Source: Natronosalvus halobius
Lineage (GTDB): Archaea; Halobacteriota; Halobacteria; Halobacteriales; Natrialbaceae
Length of the DNA: 64,000 nt
Direction: 5' to 3'
NCBI RefSeq assembly: GCF_024138145.1
Contig: NZ_CP099997.1
Coordinates: forward strand, 2,294,001-2,358,000
The notes under the pieces were generated by a model. The model saw nothing but the letters and a program-made list of their open reading frames with translations, was not told the DNA's origin and ran no database searches. A program made the position numbers and the translations under genes. Below, piece after piece: positions 34,977 to 43,265 of the stretch (its first letter is position 1; the number at the start of each line of letters is the position of its first letter).

Positions 34977-35564
34977 ATGTCGACACCCGCCGACAGACGA
35001 ACGACCGACGACGATGGACACGACGTCATCGATCCGCTACACGTAGGAATCGTCACCGTCTCGTCCTCGAGAGCCGCGAGCGACGAGCCCGATCCGGACG
35101 ACCCCGGCGGCGACACCATCCAGGAGTGCTTCGAGGCCAAGGGTCACGAGGTCCAGGTCCGCGAACTCGTCCGCGACGATTACGCGGCGATTCGGACGGC
35201 CGTCAGGAGTCTGGTCGTCCAGCCCGAGATCGACGTCGTGCTCACGACCGGCGGAACGGGCGTCACCGCCGACGACGTCTCTCCGGACGCGGCCTCGGCG
35301 CTCTTCGAACGCGACCTGCCGGGGTTCGGTGAGCTCTTCCGCTCGCTCTCGTGGGACGAGGTCGGCACGCGAGCGATGGCCTCGCGAGCGACGGCGGGTA
35401 TCGCCGCGGACACGCCCGTGTTCTGTCTCCCGGGGAGTACGAACGCCTGCCGAACGGCCTGCGAGCAGTTGATCGTCCCCGAGGCGCCCCACCTGGCGGG
35501 GCTGGCGACGAAACACCGCGCCGGAACGGGTACACAGACGCTCGCGGATTTCGACGGGGAGTAG
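34977..35564 (+). CDS. moaB: Molybdenum cofactor biosynthesis protein B
   Basis: 195 residues from ATG 34977. MoaB/MogA family: adenylylates molybdopterin. Signature 'VVLTTGGTGVTADDVSPDAA' near residue 85-104 and 'VGTRAMASRATAGIAADTPV', 'FCLPGSTNACRTACEQLI'. The N-terminus is an Asp-rich ~20-residue extension. No other molybdenum cofactor genes nearby. Confidence 0.93.
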   Translation: MSTPADRRTTDDDGHDVIDPLHVGIVTVSSSRAASDEPDPDDPGGDTIQECFEAKGHEVQVRELVRDDYAAIRTAVRSLVVQPEIDVVLTTGGTGVTADDVSPDAASALFERDLPGFGELFRSLSWDEVGTRAMASRATAGIAADTPVFCLPGSTNACRTACEQLIVPEAPHLAGLATKHRAGTGTQTLADFDGE

Positions 35565-35623
35565 CGCCAGTTCGAGGCTCGAAACGGGCAGGGAAGGTGT
35601 CTCGAGTGAGGGCAGACAGCAAG

Positions 35624-35632
35624 CGTTAATTA
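35624..35632 (+). promoter_or_regulatory. TATA-like box of tRNA-Met
   Basis: CGTTAATTA, 26-34 bases before the tRNA 5' end. Confidence 0.55.
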
Positions 35633-35657
35633 GCCCGCCCGTTTTCCCCCGATTGAA

Positions 35658-35775
35658 GGGCCCTTAGCTCAGTCTGGTTAGAGCGCTCGGCTCATAACAC
35701 GCGCTGTACCCGCCGTGTGGGTATGAGGGGGTGTGAGATACCGAGTGGTCGATGGTTCGAATCCGTCAGGGCCCA
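35658..35775 (+). tRNA. Elongator tRNA-Met (anticodon CAT) with intron
   Basis: 118 nt including a 43-nt intron (35697-35739) inserted one base after the anticodon (35693-35695), the canonical 37/38 site. Exons pair as acceptor GGGCCCT/AGGGCCC and anticodon stem CTCGG/CCGAG. Discriminator A; CCA not encoded. The intron is shorter than the ~75 nt one known for the same tRNA in Haloferax. Excision needs the archaeal endonuclease at a bulge-helix-bulge. Confidence 0.93.
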
Positions 35776-35910
35776 TCCAGCGACTACACGCTTCCGAGCC
35801 AACGTGTCTCCAGGAAACAGCGTTTACGTCCCGTATGTTCTGCAGCTGGGTAATGATTGACCCTCAGGTCCTAATTAGATTCCCTGGAGCCGACTGATGA
35901 TCCAGCCCGC

Positions 35911-37164
35911 TCATACTTTGCTGCCGATCGGAAGCTCGTCGACGCCGCGGACGATTCGTTCGCGCTCTCGTTTTGCCTCCTCCCAGTCGTCGACCAACTG
36001 ACGACCAATCGCGCGCAGTTCCTCGTTGTCCAGTTGTTCGTTTTCGTCGCCCGGCAGTGCGTGGAGGAGTTCCTCGCCGTCGTGTCTTCTGCCGAACTTC
36101 CAGTTCTTCCCGCGGATGCAGGTCGTCGGGTTTCTGTTCCGCGTGACCACCCACGGCTCCGTCAGCGCTTCGTAGTCCCCACCCGCCGCCAGCGTCGAGA
36201 CGAGTTCCGGGAGGCGTCGCAAGGAGAACGGCTCCGTCACGGTGTCGTTCGGCCCGTTGCCGACGACCAGCGGAACGTGAGCCAGTTCCTCGTGGGGATA
36301 CCCGCCGTGGCCGTATCGTCCGTGTTCGCCGAACAGTTCGCCGTGATCTGCGTGAACGATGAGCAACGGGTCGTCGTCCATCTCCTCCAGGTCGTCTAGG
36401 AGCCGCGAGAGGAACGCGTCGGTGTGTCGAACCGTGTCCTCGTAGGCGTCCAGAAGCGCCGCGCGAAACCGCTCGTCGAACCAGTCCGGCCGTCCAGCGT
36501 ACATCCACATGTTCGCCAGGTACGTCATCAGTCGCGACCGCGAGCGATATTCGTCACCTGGAATGTACGGGAGGTGGGGGTCGACCAGAAACGCCCACGC
36601 GAAGTACGGGTCGTCGGCGCTCTCGAGCCACGTGGCTATCTCGTCGTAATAGTTCTCCCACGACATGAACATGTCCTGGCCCTGCCACCAGTTGAGCGCC
36701 TGGACGAGCGCGTAGCGAACGGTGTTGTCCGGCCGGCCACCTTCGATGAGCCCCTGTGAGAGGTCTTCGTCCATGAAATCTTCGAAGTAGTCGAAGCCGG
36801 CATCGAACCCGAAGTGGCGCGATGTCCACGGGTTCGCGGTGAATCCCGCGGTCTCGTATCCGGCCGCCGACATCCGTTCGGCGAGCGTTCGCTGCGATCG
36901 GAGATGCGCTCGGATGTGGGTCCGCATCTGTGATTTGGTAATCTCGGTGCTCCCCGGTCGCTCGACCGCGTGTTCTCCGGTCATGAACGTCGTCGCCGAC
37001 TCGTGGGTTGCAGGCCCCGTGGCGATCGCGTTCTCGAACGCGAGACCGTCGTCCGCGAGCCGCTCTAACGTCGGCATCGCGTCCGAGAGCTCGTCCGCGT
37101 AGCTACAGTAGTCGAGTCGAAGACTGTCGACCGTGACGAGTATGACGTTCCGTTGGTCTCCCAT
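35911..37164 (-). CDS. Sulfatase/alkaline-phosphatase superfamily protein
   Basis: 417 residues from ATG 37164; a GTG at 37194 would add ten. Sulfatase-like fold: 'NVILVTVDSLRLDYCSY' (first metal Asp), 'DPHLPYIPGDEYRSRSRL', and 'LLIVHADHGELFGEHGRYGH' (metal Asp-His). The usual formylglycine motif C/S-x-P-x-R is replaced by 'ATGPATHESATTF', so the nucleophile would be a Thr or Ser and classical sulfatase activity is doubtful; phosphoglycerol- or phosphoethanolamine-transferase-like activity is an alternative. No signal peptide, so cytoplasmic. Confidence 0.85.
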   Translation of the reverse strand: MGDQRNVILVTVDSLRLDYCSYADELSDAMPTLERLADDGLAFENAIATGPATHESATTFMTGEHAVERPGSTEITKSQMRTHIRAHLRSQRTLAERMSAAGYETAGFTANPWTSRHFGFDAGFDYFEDFMDEDLSQGLIEGGRPDNTVRYALVQALNWWQGQDMFMSWENYYDEIATWLESADDPYFAWAFLVDPHLPYIPGDEYRSRSRLMTYLANMWMYAGRPDWFDERFRAALLDAYEDTVRHTDAFLSRLLDDLEEMDDDPLLIVHADHGELFGEHGRYGHGGYPHEELAHVPLVVGNGPNDTVTEPFSLRRLPELVSTLAAGGDYEALTEPWVVTRNRNPTTCIRGKNWKFGRRHDGEELLHALPGDENEQLDNEELRAIGRQLVDDWEEAKRERERIVRGVDELPIGSKV

Positions 37165-37273
37165 TACTGTCGCTACGGTCTCCAGTCTCACCAATCAATG
37201 TTTGTATTCGACGAAGCGGTGGCGATAGCTTATACACCCGATAATAATACGCTTCGCAGTCCAACTCACGCCA

Positions 37274-37519
37274 ATGGCTTCGGACCACGCTGCGATAGAA
37301 CGTGACGAACGCGAGTCGATTACCCTTCCGCCGGACCTCGTCTCCAGGATCGAATCTCGGCTCCCCAGAAGCGACTTCGACTCAGCCGACGAGTACGTGA
37401 CGTTCGTCGTCCGGGAAGTGCTCACGTCCGTCGAAGCCGAAACCGAGACGGACGACTACGAGGGGCCGGCCCAGGACGAAGTCGAAGCGCGACTCGAGTC
37501 GCTGGGCTACCTCGAGTAG
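37274..37519 (+). CDS. Small ribbon-helix-helix (CopG-like) protein
   Basis: 81 residues from ATG 37274. 'ESITLPPDLVSRIESRLPRS' then 'SADEYVTFVVREVL' gives the strand-helix-helix of the RHH fold, followed by an acidic tail ending 'VEARLESLGYLE'. Likely a DNA-binding regulator or an accessory protein. It is divergent from the sulfatase-family gene and separated by 109 bases; in haloarchaea this small protein often accompanies sulfatase/phosphatase-family genes, so it may control that promoter. Confidence 0.8.
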   Translation: MASDHAAIERDERESITLPPDLVSRIESRLPRSDFDSADEYVTFVVREVLTSVEAETETDDYEGPAQDEVEARLESLGYLE

Positions 37520-37538
37520 CGATCAGATCGCCCGCTCG

Positions 37539-37568
37539 GTTTCAGTTTCGGTTTCAGTTTCAGTTTCG
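37539..37568 (+). repeat. Hexamer repeat GTTTCA/G, five units
   Basis: Five GTTTC(A/G) units begin 20 bases after the stop of the RHH gene. Confidence 0.9.
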
Positions 37569-37685
37569 GTTATCCGGTTCGTCCGTTCGTTTGTGGGCGA
37601 CGCAGCCATCGACAATCAGGCGATTCTCGCACGTCTGGAATCGTCGACACAGAGATGGCACTCGAGAGAGACTATCGGAGTGCGA

Positions 37686-38174
37686 ATGAGAGAGACATCG
37701 AGACGCGCGGCCTTGCTTGCCGGTGGGAGTGCAATCGGCATTGCGCTGGCAGGGTGCCTGAGCGATGGAACTGACGAGTGGGAGACGGACGACGCAATTC
37801 CGGCGACCGCCGCAACGATGTACAAGGGATCGAATTGCGACTGCTGTGACGTCTACGCGGAGTATCTCGACGACTTCCTCACGACTGACCTGGAGACAGT
37901 CGTTCCCGACGACCTCGAGGACTTCAAGGACGATCGCGGAATCGAACCCGACCTTCGAAGCTGTCACACCGTCGAACTGGACGACTACCTCGTGGAAGGT
38001 CACGTTCCAGCCGAAATCATCGCCACGCTGTTTGAAGACGAGCCCAGTATCGCTGGAATTGCATTACCGGGAATGCCGCCAGGGTCGCCGGGGATGGGCG
38101 GAAAGAAAGACGAAACGTGGCCGGTGTACGAAATCCGGTTCGAAGGGGGCCCGAAAGTATATACAGAGCTGTGA
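37686..38174 (+). CDS. DUF411 copper-binding-type lipoprotein
   Basis: 162 residues from ATG 37686 (frame open from 37593). N-terminus 'MRETSRRAALLAGGSAIG' with twin Arg and lipobox 'IALAGCLS'. The mature part is a DUF411 domain: 'MYKGSNCDCCDVYAEYLDDF' with the C-x-C-C metal site, and 'LRSCHTVELDDYLVEGHVPA' with a conserved His. Related domains bind copper. Probably anchored outside the membrane. The stop lies in a 30-base-period duplication. Confidence 0.9.
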   Translation: MRETSRRAALLAGGSAIGIALAGCLSDGTDEWETDDAIPATAATMYKGSNCDCCDVYAEYLDDFLTTDLETVVPDDLEDFKDDRGIEPDLRSCHTVELDDYLVEGHVPAEIIATLFEDEPSIAGIALPGMPPGSPGMGGKKDETWPVYEIRFEGGPKVYTEL

Positions 38175-38220
38175 ACGGCCAGCAATCCAGTCACAGAACT
38201 GTGAGTGCCCGGTAATCCAG
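38166..38220 (+). repeat. 25-bp repeat, period 30, spanning a stop codon
   Basis: 38166-38190 and 38196-38220 agree in 19 of 25 bases. TGA at 38172 (the DUF411 stop) is repeated in frame at 38202. Confidence 0.8.
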
Positions 38221-38333
38221 CCCCGTCGAACGAGCGCTGGAAATAGAGCAGTGACGCAGTCCGATCGATTCCAGCGTCCAGGACACGAACCAGAAGCAAC
38301 GACTCGATGGCAGAGGCCCTCGAGCAGTACCCG

Positions 38334-38489
38334 TCACTCCATTATCTCGAAGTCGCGGCTACCGCAGGAACACGCGTCCGTACCGATCGGGCGAATTCGT
38401 CCGCCCTCACAGACGATCGCTGCGTGGGAGGATCCACACTCGACGCAGATCGCGACCACTCTGTTCGAGCCGTCTCCCCTTCGAGCCAT
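38334..38489 (-). CDS. 51-aa zinc-ribbon-like protein
   Basis: Very short gene, ATG 38489 to TGA 38334. It has 'ICVECGS' near residue 14-20, a single Cys at about 27 and 'DACSCGSRDFE' near 39-49, giving two CxxC/CxC knuckles of a small zinc ribbon. Tiny CPxCG-type zinc-finger proteins are numerous in haloarchaea and some affect biofilm formation or motility. A TATA-like GAATATGC (minus strand about 38510-38520) is 20-30 bases upstream, which fits a leaderless gene. Confidence 0.65.
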   Translation of the reverse strand: MARRGDGSNRVVAICVECGSSHAAIVCEGGRIRPIGTDACSCGSRDFEIME

Positions 38490-38716
38490 AGCCGATCATA
38501 CTCGGCCATGCATATTCAAATCCCTTTATCCGGGAGTCGAAAGTCGGTCGGGAGAGAACGGCAGTCCACGTCGGATACCGTGATCGAGAACCTGCCGGGT
38601 CGAGAGTTGCCTCGAGGAATTGGCACGCGTACCGATCGCTGCTTCTCGTCGATTGCGTCGATTGCGAGTCCGATCACCCGACCTGAAACGCATGTCGCTC
38701 GTGGAGAAGGGGTCGG
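38490..38716. other. Intergenic region, nothing recognised
   Basis: 227 bases between two small minus-strand genes; contains the zinc-ribbon promoter side. No additional gene seen. Confidence 0.4.
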
Positions 38717-38962
38717 CTACCTGTTTTTCGACCGGCTCGACCAGTAGAGCGGGATCAAGAGGACGAGAAACACCGATCCCATCGCGGCGATCGAGATCCA
38801 GATGACGCCGATGATCTGTTCGTCCAGGTAGCCCGCAATCTCGAGCAACCAGAGAAGGCTGTAGACGGTGGTCACGATCACGATGGTGATGTAGACGCGA
38901 AGGAAGAGCCCAGCGGCGTGGTAGAGGACCGTTTTCGAGGGGATGAGGGAAGTGTGCTGCAT
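38717..38962 (-). CDS. Small two-helix membrane protein
   Basis: 81 residues from ATG 38962. Two transmembrane helices: 'AGLFLRVYITIVIVTTVYSL' and 'IIGVIWISIAAMGSVFLVLL'. Polar 'SSRSKNR' C-terminus. It begins six bases after the stop of a 43-aa membrane gene on the same strand, so the two are an operon. No family recognised. Confidence 0.6.
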   Translation of the reverse strand: MQHTSLIPSKTVLYHAAGLFLRVYITIVIVTTVYSLLWLLEIAGYLDEQIIGVIWISIAAMGSVFLVLLIPLYWSSRSKNR

Positions 38963-38968
38963 AGTGTG

Positions 38969-39100
38969 TTAGAAGATGGCCCCGAACTCGGCGGCGAGGA
39001 TGATCGTCCCGACGAGCGCGACCCCGACGGCGATGGTCGAGAGGACGAGTATCCACCACGCGAGCGGACTGAGGTCGTCACGAAGACGAGGAAGTGCCAT
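38969..39100 (-). CDS. 43-aa single-pass membrane protein
   Basis: ATG 39100 to TAA 38969. The N-terminus 'MALPRLRDDLSPLAWW' is charged, then one long transmembrane helix ('ILVLSTIAVGVALVGTIIL'). It precedes the 81-aa membrane gene by six bases. Small single-pass proteins of this sort occur as subunits or regulators of membrane complexes; nothing identifies a partner here. Confidence 0.55.
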   Translation of the reverse strand: MALPRLRDDLSPLAWWILVLSTIAVGVALVGTIILAAEFGAIF

Positions 39101-39455
39101 AGTGCCTGTTCTGCTGAGAGACGGCCGCATCGAATAATAAAATGAGCGGTTTGTTCAGCCGGGGAATGTTTTCGGCGATCAGAGCCCGTGAGACTGGACA
39201 AACGAGACCGGTGGGTCACACTCATCACCGAGTCGTCAACCGCCGATCGCAAATGATAGTATTTTAACGTTAACCACAAGACAAAAATAAACGTGGTCGA
39301 AACGGGCGGTAGATACAGTGGAGGTGCTGACATGCGCGTGAGATCGAGACGAGCGACCGGGCGCGAGACAGTGACACGGACGGCATTGTCCGAGATTATC
39401 AGAAGTGGTAATTTCTGGATGAAACTTTTGATGGATGAGAGATTGGAGGACGTCA
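39101..39455. other. Promoter region of the pilus-like operon
   Basis: 355 bases, AT-richer than average. Contains the 10-bp palindrome TTAACGTTAA (39264-39273), a candidate operator, and AAAAATAAAC about 39283-39292. GGAGGA at 39445-39450 is a strong ribosome-binding site five bases before ATG 39456, so this operon has a leader unlike most genes here. Confidence 0.55.
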
Positions 39456-42400
39456 ATGGCTACTGAGGACGTCGACCAGACCGATCCGGGTGCGGTCACT
39501 GAGGGAGGTGACTCGGGATCGGCGTCGGGGTCGAATACACAGACGACACACGAACCGACTCGAGGCGCCGACGTTCGGGTCGGAGCGTACACGTGGGCCG
39601 ATTTCATGACGGAGTACGGCTACGAGGACGAAATTTCGATTCTCTATCCCCACGGAGTGAGCGGCCCCGACGACCAGCTCGGGCTCGATACCGACGGCTC
39701 GGCGGAGTCGACCGCACCCTACGGCGCCGACTGGGAGCGCGTTGAGTTCGATCCGGAGGCCCACCTGGGCTACGATCCGGACGAACTGCCGGACCTGATC
39801 GGCGAGGTATTTCAGCCGAACGGGGACCGTCTCCAGGACATCTTTCTCACCTACGTCGACCCCGAATCCACCCCGGTTCTGAAGGACTTCTACACCTGGG
39901 AGCACTACAAGTGGGAGTACTATTACGACGAGGACGGCAGCCGCCCCCGCGACGGGTCGGGCGAAATCGAGTCGTTCGACGAGGAGGAGGCACTCGGGTT
40001 CGACCCGGACGACATCCGTCGGAAGCTCCACCAGGGCGGGCAAGCCGCGATGGAACTGGACGACGTCGTCGAGGAGCGGACGGTCAACGTCAGCGAAGAA
40101 CTCGACGAAGACAAGTTCTTCTCGACGGAAATCGGCGACACGACGGTCGTCAACCGGTACGACCTCGAGAAGGCGGTTCCGTTCGCCAAGAAGCGCCACT
40201 ACCGCGAAGTCGAGCGCTACTGGGTGAACAAACCCTACGCGTTCGTCATCATCTTCCACTCCGAGAAGGAAAACGAGAAGAAGTACTACGCCGTCGAGCC
40301 CCACCTGAATCCAATCGAAGAGGAGCTACGGGACTTCCTCGGCGGGAAGTTGCGGACGGCGATCAAGTACTCCGACGACGGGATCAAACACACCGCCGAC
40401 CTGGACGGCCGCCGGGAGGTCATCGAGGAGGAGACCCGTCGGTTGCTGAAACGCTACGACCTGTTCGAGAAGTCGAGCGGGAAGACCACGAAGGGGATCA
40501 TCGAATCGCTGCGAACGCTGCTCGATGACGAGGACGAGACGCCGACGACGGCCGACCTCTACCTCGAGGGCACGGCGGCCAGGCCGGAGCCAGCGATTCT
40601 CGAGGACGACCCGGACACGCTGACCGAGTACCAGGTCGAGAAACTGCTCTACCTCCTGAAACGAAACTTCCTCGGCTACGAGCGGATCGACCCGATCAAA
40701 CACGACATCAACGTCGAGGACATCTCCTGTGACGGCTACAACTCGCCGGTGTTCGTCTACCACTCGGGATACGAACAGGTCATCTCGAACATCTACCACG
40801 GCGAGGGCGAACTCGACGACTTCGTCGTCAAACTCGCCCAGCGCTCGGGCAAAGGGATCAGCAAGCGACTTCCGCAGGTCGACACCACCCTCCCCGACGG
40901 CTCGCGCGCCCAGTTGACCCTCGGCAAGGAGGTCTCCGATCACGGGACCAACTACACGATTCGACAGTTCAAGGACGTCCCGTTCACCCCGGTCGACCTC
41001 ATCAACTGGAACACGTTCAGCCTCGACGAGATGGCCTACCTCTGGCTCGCCATCGAGAACCACAAGAGCCTGATCTTCGCGGGCGGGACGGCCTCCGGGA
41101 AGACGACCAGCCTGAACGCGGTCTCGCTGTTCATCCCGAGCAACACCAAAATCGTCTCCATCGAGGACACCCGCGAGGTCGAACTCCCACAGCGAAACTG
41201 GATCGCCTCCGTCACCCGCCCCTCGTTCGCCGACGACGACCAGGGCGACGTCGACGAGTTCGACCTGCTGCGCGCCGCGCTGCGTCAACGTCCCGACTAC
41301 CTCGTGATGGGCGAGATTCGGGGCGAGGAAGGACGAACCCTGTTCCAGGTCATGTCGACGGGGCACACGACGTACACGACCTTCCACGCCGACTCCGTCG
41401 ACGAAGTGCTCAAGCGGTTCACGACGGACCCCATTAACGTCTCGAAGACGATGTTCACGGCGCTGGACCTGGTCTCGATCCAGACCCAGACCCGGGTGCA
41501 GGGCCAGAAGGTCCGCCGGAACAAATCGCTCACCGAGATCAACCACTACGAGGCCGAACACGACGAGATCAACGTCCAGGACGTCTACCAGTGGCAGGCC
41601 GAGACCGACGAGTACCTCAAGATGGGGGACTCGAACACCCTGGAAGAGATCAAGTTCGACCGCGGCTGGAACGACGAGAAGCTCCGGACCGAACTGTTCA
41701 AGCGCCAGGTCATCCTCGCGTACCTGATCAAGAACGGCCTCAACACGTACTCGGAGGTCGCGGCGACCGTCCAGGCGTTCATCAACGATCAGGAAACCAT
41801 CCTGACGCTGATCGCCAACGGCCAGCTCGAGAACAGCCTCGAGGACCTCCAGGAGATGGAGAGCGTCCTGATCGACGTCGACCCCGAGAAGGAGGAACTG
41901 GTTCCGCGGCCGGACTCGACCACCGAGACGTACAACCTCTCGACGGACATCCTCGAGCGGGCTGAGGAGTCGCTCTTCGAGGAGTACCGGGGACAGGTTC
42001 CGAGCGGCCTCGCGAGCGCACTCGGCGACGTCGAACAGGCGGACACAATCGAGGTCGACCGGGCCGACGTCGACGAGTTCGACTTCGGCGGCGAGGTCGA
42101 CGAGGACGTCCCGGACGACGACTGGGACCTCGGCGACGGCTCGACCGAGTTCGCCTTCGACTCGGGCGACGGTCCTGCGTGGCTGGACGACGACGGGGAC
42201 TTCGCCACCGGCGATTCGAGCGGTCAGAGTCAGACGGCGACGGCGGACGCGTCGTCCGCGGACGAATCGACGGCCGAACCCGCTACGGCACCGGCGTCTG
42301 CACCGGAACTGGAGGCCGGGCCGTCGGAGACATCGACGACTGCGCCGGCGGAAACGACATCCAGCCGATCCACCGACGAGATCCAGCCGCCGACCGGGTC

Positions 42401-43265
42401 CGACGAGACGGCGAGCGAGGCGAGTCGGCCGGCGGCCGAACCCAGCCCCGAGTCCGACCTCGAGGACGAAAGCGAGGAAGCGGCGACTCAGCAGGCAGGC
42501 ACAGGGACGGTTGCGACCGCCGATCACGGTACGTCAGGGAAATCGAGCGCCGCGGACGGTACGTCTGCCGAAACCGATACGTCAGCCACGTCCGATACAT
42601 CAACCACTACTGACACAACCACCACGACCGATACGTCAGCTACAGCCGATACGTCCACTACGACCGACACGTCAACCACGAACACCACTTCTACGACGAC
42701 TACTCCGGAGACGACCGACGAGGGAGACGGCACCCTAGAGGGACTGTTCTCCGACATGGGGTCGACGCTCGAGCGCCTCGAGGAGGGGCCGAGCACGGAG
42801 ACACAGACGGAAACGCACTCGAAGCCAGGCCCCGACACGTCGGGATTCGACGCGATGTTCCCGGATCGGGATCTGGACTCGATTTTCGGGTCCGGCCCGA
42901 CGACCGACGACGCCGACAGCTCGAGCGCCGACAGCTCGAGCGACGACGCTCGTTCCGATACTGACGGCTCGAGCGACGACACCCCGGCGGAGGCCCCCCA
43001 GGGGTCGATCTTCTCCGAGGACGACGGATCGATCTTCGACGACGAAAGTTCGACAGCCGACGCTGGCGCGGATGACGGCTCGACCGATTCGACCGATGGA
43101 AGCGGCTCGATCTTCGGCGACGACGGCGGTGATTCGATCTTCTCAGAGGATGGAGCCGACGAGGACGCAAGCGACGCCAGCGAGGATAGCATGTCGGGCT
43201 CGATCTTCTCCGAGGACGGAGACGACGAGCCGGCCGACGACGACGCGGAGGAAGACGACGCATGA
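39456..43265 (+). CDS. Type II/IV secretion (PilB/TadA-like) ATPase with long acidic C-terminal tail
   Basis: 1269 residues; ATG 39456 chosen for the GGAGGA 5 bases upstream. The N-terminal ~540 residues include a helical domain of archaeal PilB/GspE proteins; the ATPase core has Walker A 'FAGGTASGKTTSLNAV' near residue 545, the Asp/Arg box 'IVSIEDTREVELPQRNWIAS', Walker B 'YLVMGEIRGEEGRTLF' near 612-628 and the His box 'TGHTTYTTFHADS'. After about residue 860 there is a ~400-residue Ser/Thr/Asp/Glu-rich tail containing six 'SIF' motifs. Normal family members are 500-800 residues. It would power assembly of a pilus-like filament. Confidence 0.9.
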   Translation: MATEDVDQTDPGAVTEGGDSGSASGSNTQTTHEPTRGADVRVGAYTWADFMTEYGYEDEISILYPHGVSGPDDQLGLDTDGSAESTAPYGADWERVEFDPEAHLGYDPDELPDLIGEVFQPNGDRLQDIFLTYVDPESTPVLKDFYTWEHYKWEYYYDEDGSRPRDGSGEIESFDEEEALGFDPDDIRRKLHQGGQAAMELDDVVEERTVNVSEELDEDKFFSTEIGDTTVVNRYDLEKAVPFAKKRHYREVERYWVNKPYAFVIIFHSEKENEKKYYAVEPHLNPIEEELRDFLGGKLRTAIKYSDDGIKHTADLDGRREVIEEETRRLLKRYDLFEKSSGKTTKGIIESLRTLLDDEDETPTTADLYLEGTAARPEPAILEDDPDTLTEYQVEKLLYLLKRNFLGYERIDPIKHDINVEDISCDGYNSPVFVYHSGYEQVISNIYHGEGELDDFVVKLAQRSGKGISKRLPQVDTTLPDGSRAQLTLGKEVSDHGTNYTIRQFKDVPFTPVDLINWNTFSLDEMAYLWLAIENHKSLIFAGGTASGKTTSLNAVSLFIPSNTKIVSIEDTREVELPQRNWIASVTRPSFADDDQGDVDEFDLLRAALRQRPDYLVMGEIRGEEGRTLFQVMSTGHTTYTTFHADSVDEVLKRFTTDPINVSKTMFTALDLVSIQTQTRVQGQKVRRNKSLTEINHYEAEHDEINVQDVYQWQAETDEYLKMGDSNTLEEIKFDRGWNDEKLRTELFKRQVILAYLIKNGLNTYSEVAATVQAFINDQETILTLIANGQLENSLEDLQEMESVLIDVDPEKEELVPRPDSTTETYNLSTDILERAEESLFEEYRGQVPSGLASALGDVEQADTIEVDRADVDEFDFGGEVDEDVPDDDWDLGDGSTEFAFDSGDGPAWLDDDGDFATGDSSGQSQTATADASSADESTAEPATAPASAPELEAGPSETSTTAPAETTSSRSTDEIQPPTGSDETASEASRPAAEPSPESDLEDESEEAATQQAGTGTVATADHGTSGKSSAADGTSAETDTSATSDTSTTTDTTTTTDTSATADTSTTTDTSTTNTTSTTTTPETTDEGDGTLEGLFSDMGSTLERLEEGPSTETQTETHSKPGPDTSGFDAMFPDRDLDSIFGSGPTTDDADSSSADSSSDDARSDTDGSSDDTPAEAPQGSIFSEDDGSIFDDESSTADAGADDGSTDSTDGSGSIFGDDGGDSIFSEDGADEDASDASEDSMSGSIFSEDGDDEPADDDAEEDDA

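Noticed and set aside
40326-42527. 733-aa minus-strand open frame opposite the pilus ATPase
   Set aside because: Arg/Val/Leu-rich antisense of a high-GC gene; no family features, and the ATPase motifs are on the plus strand.
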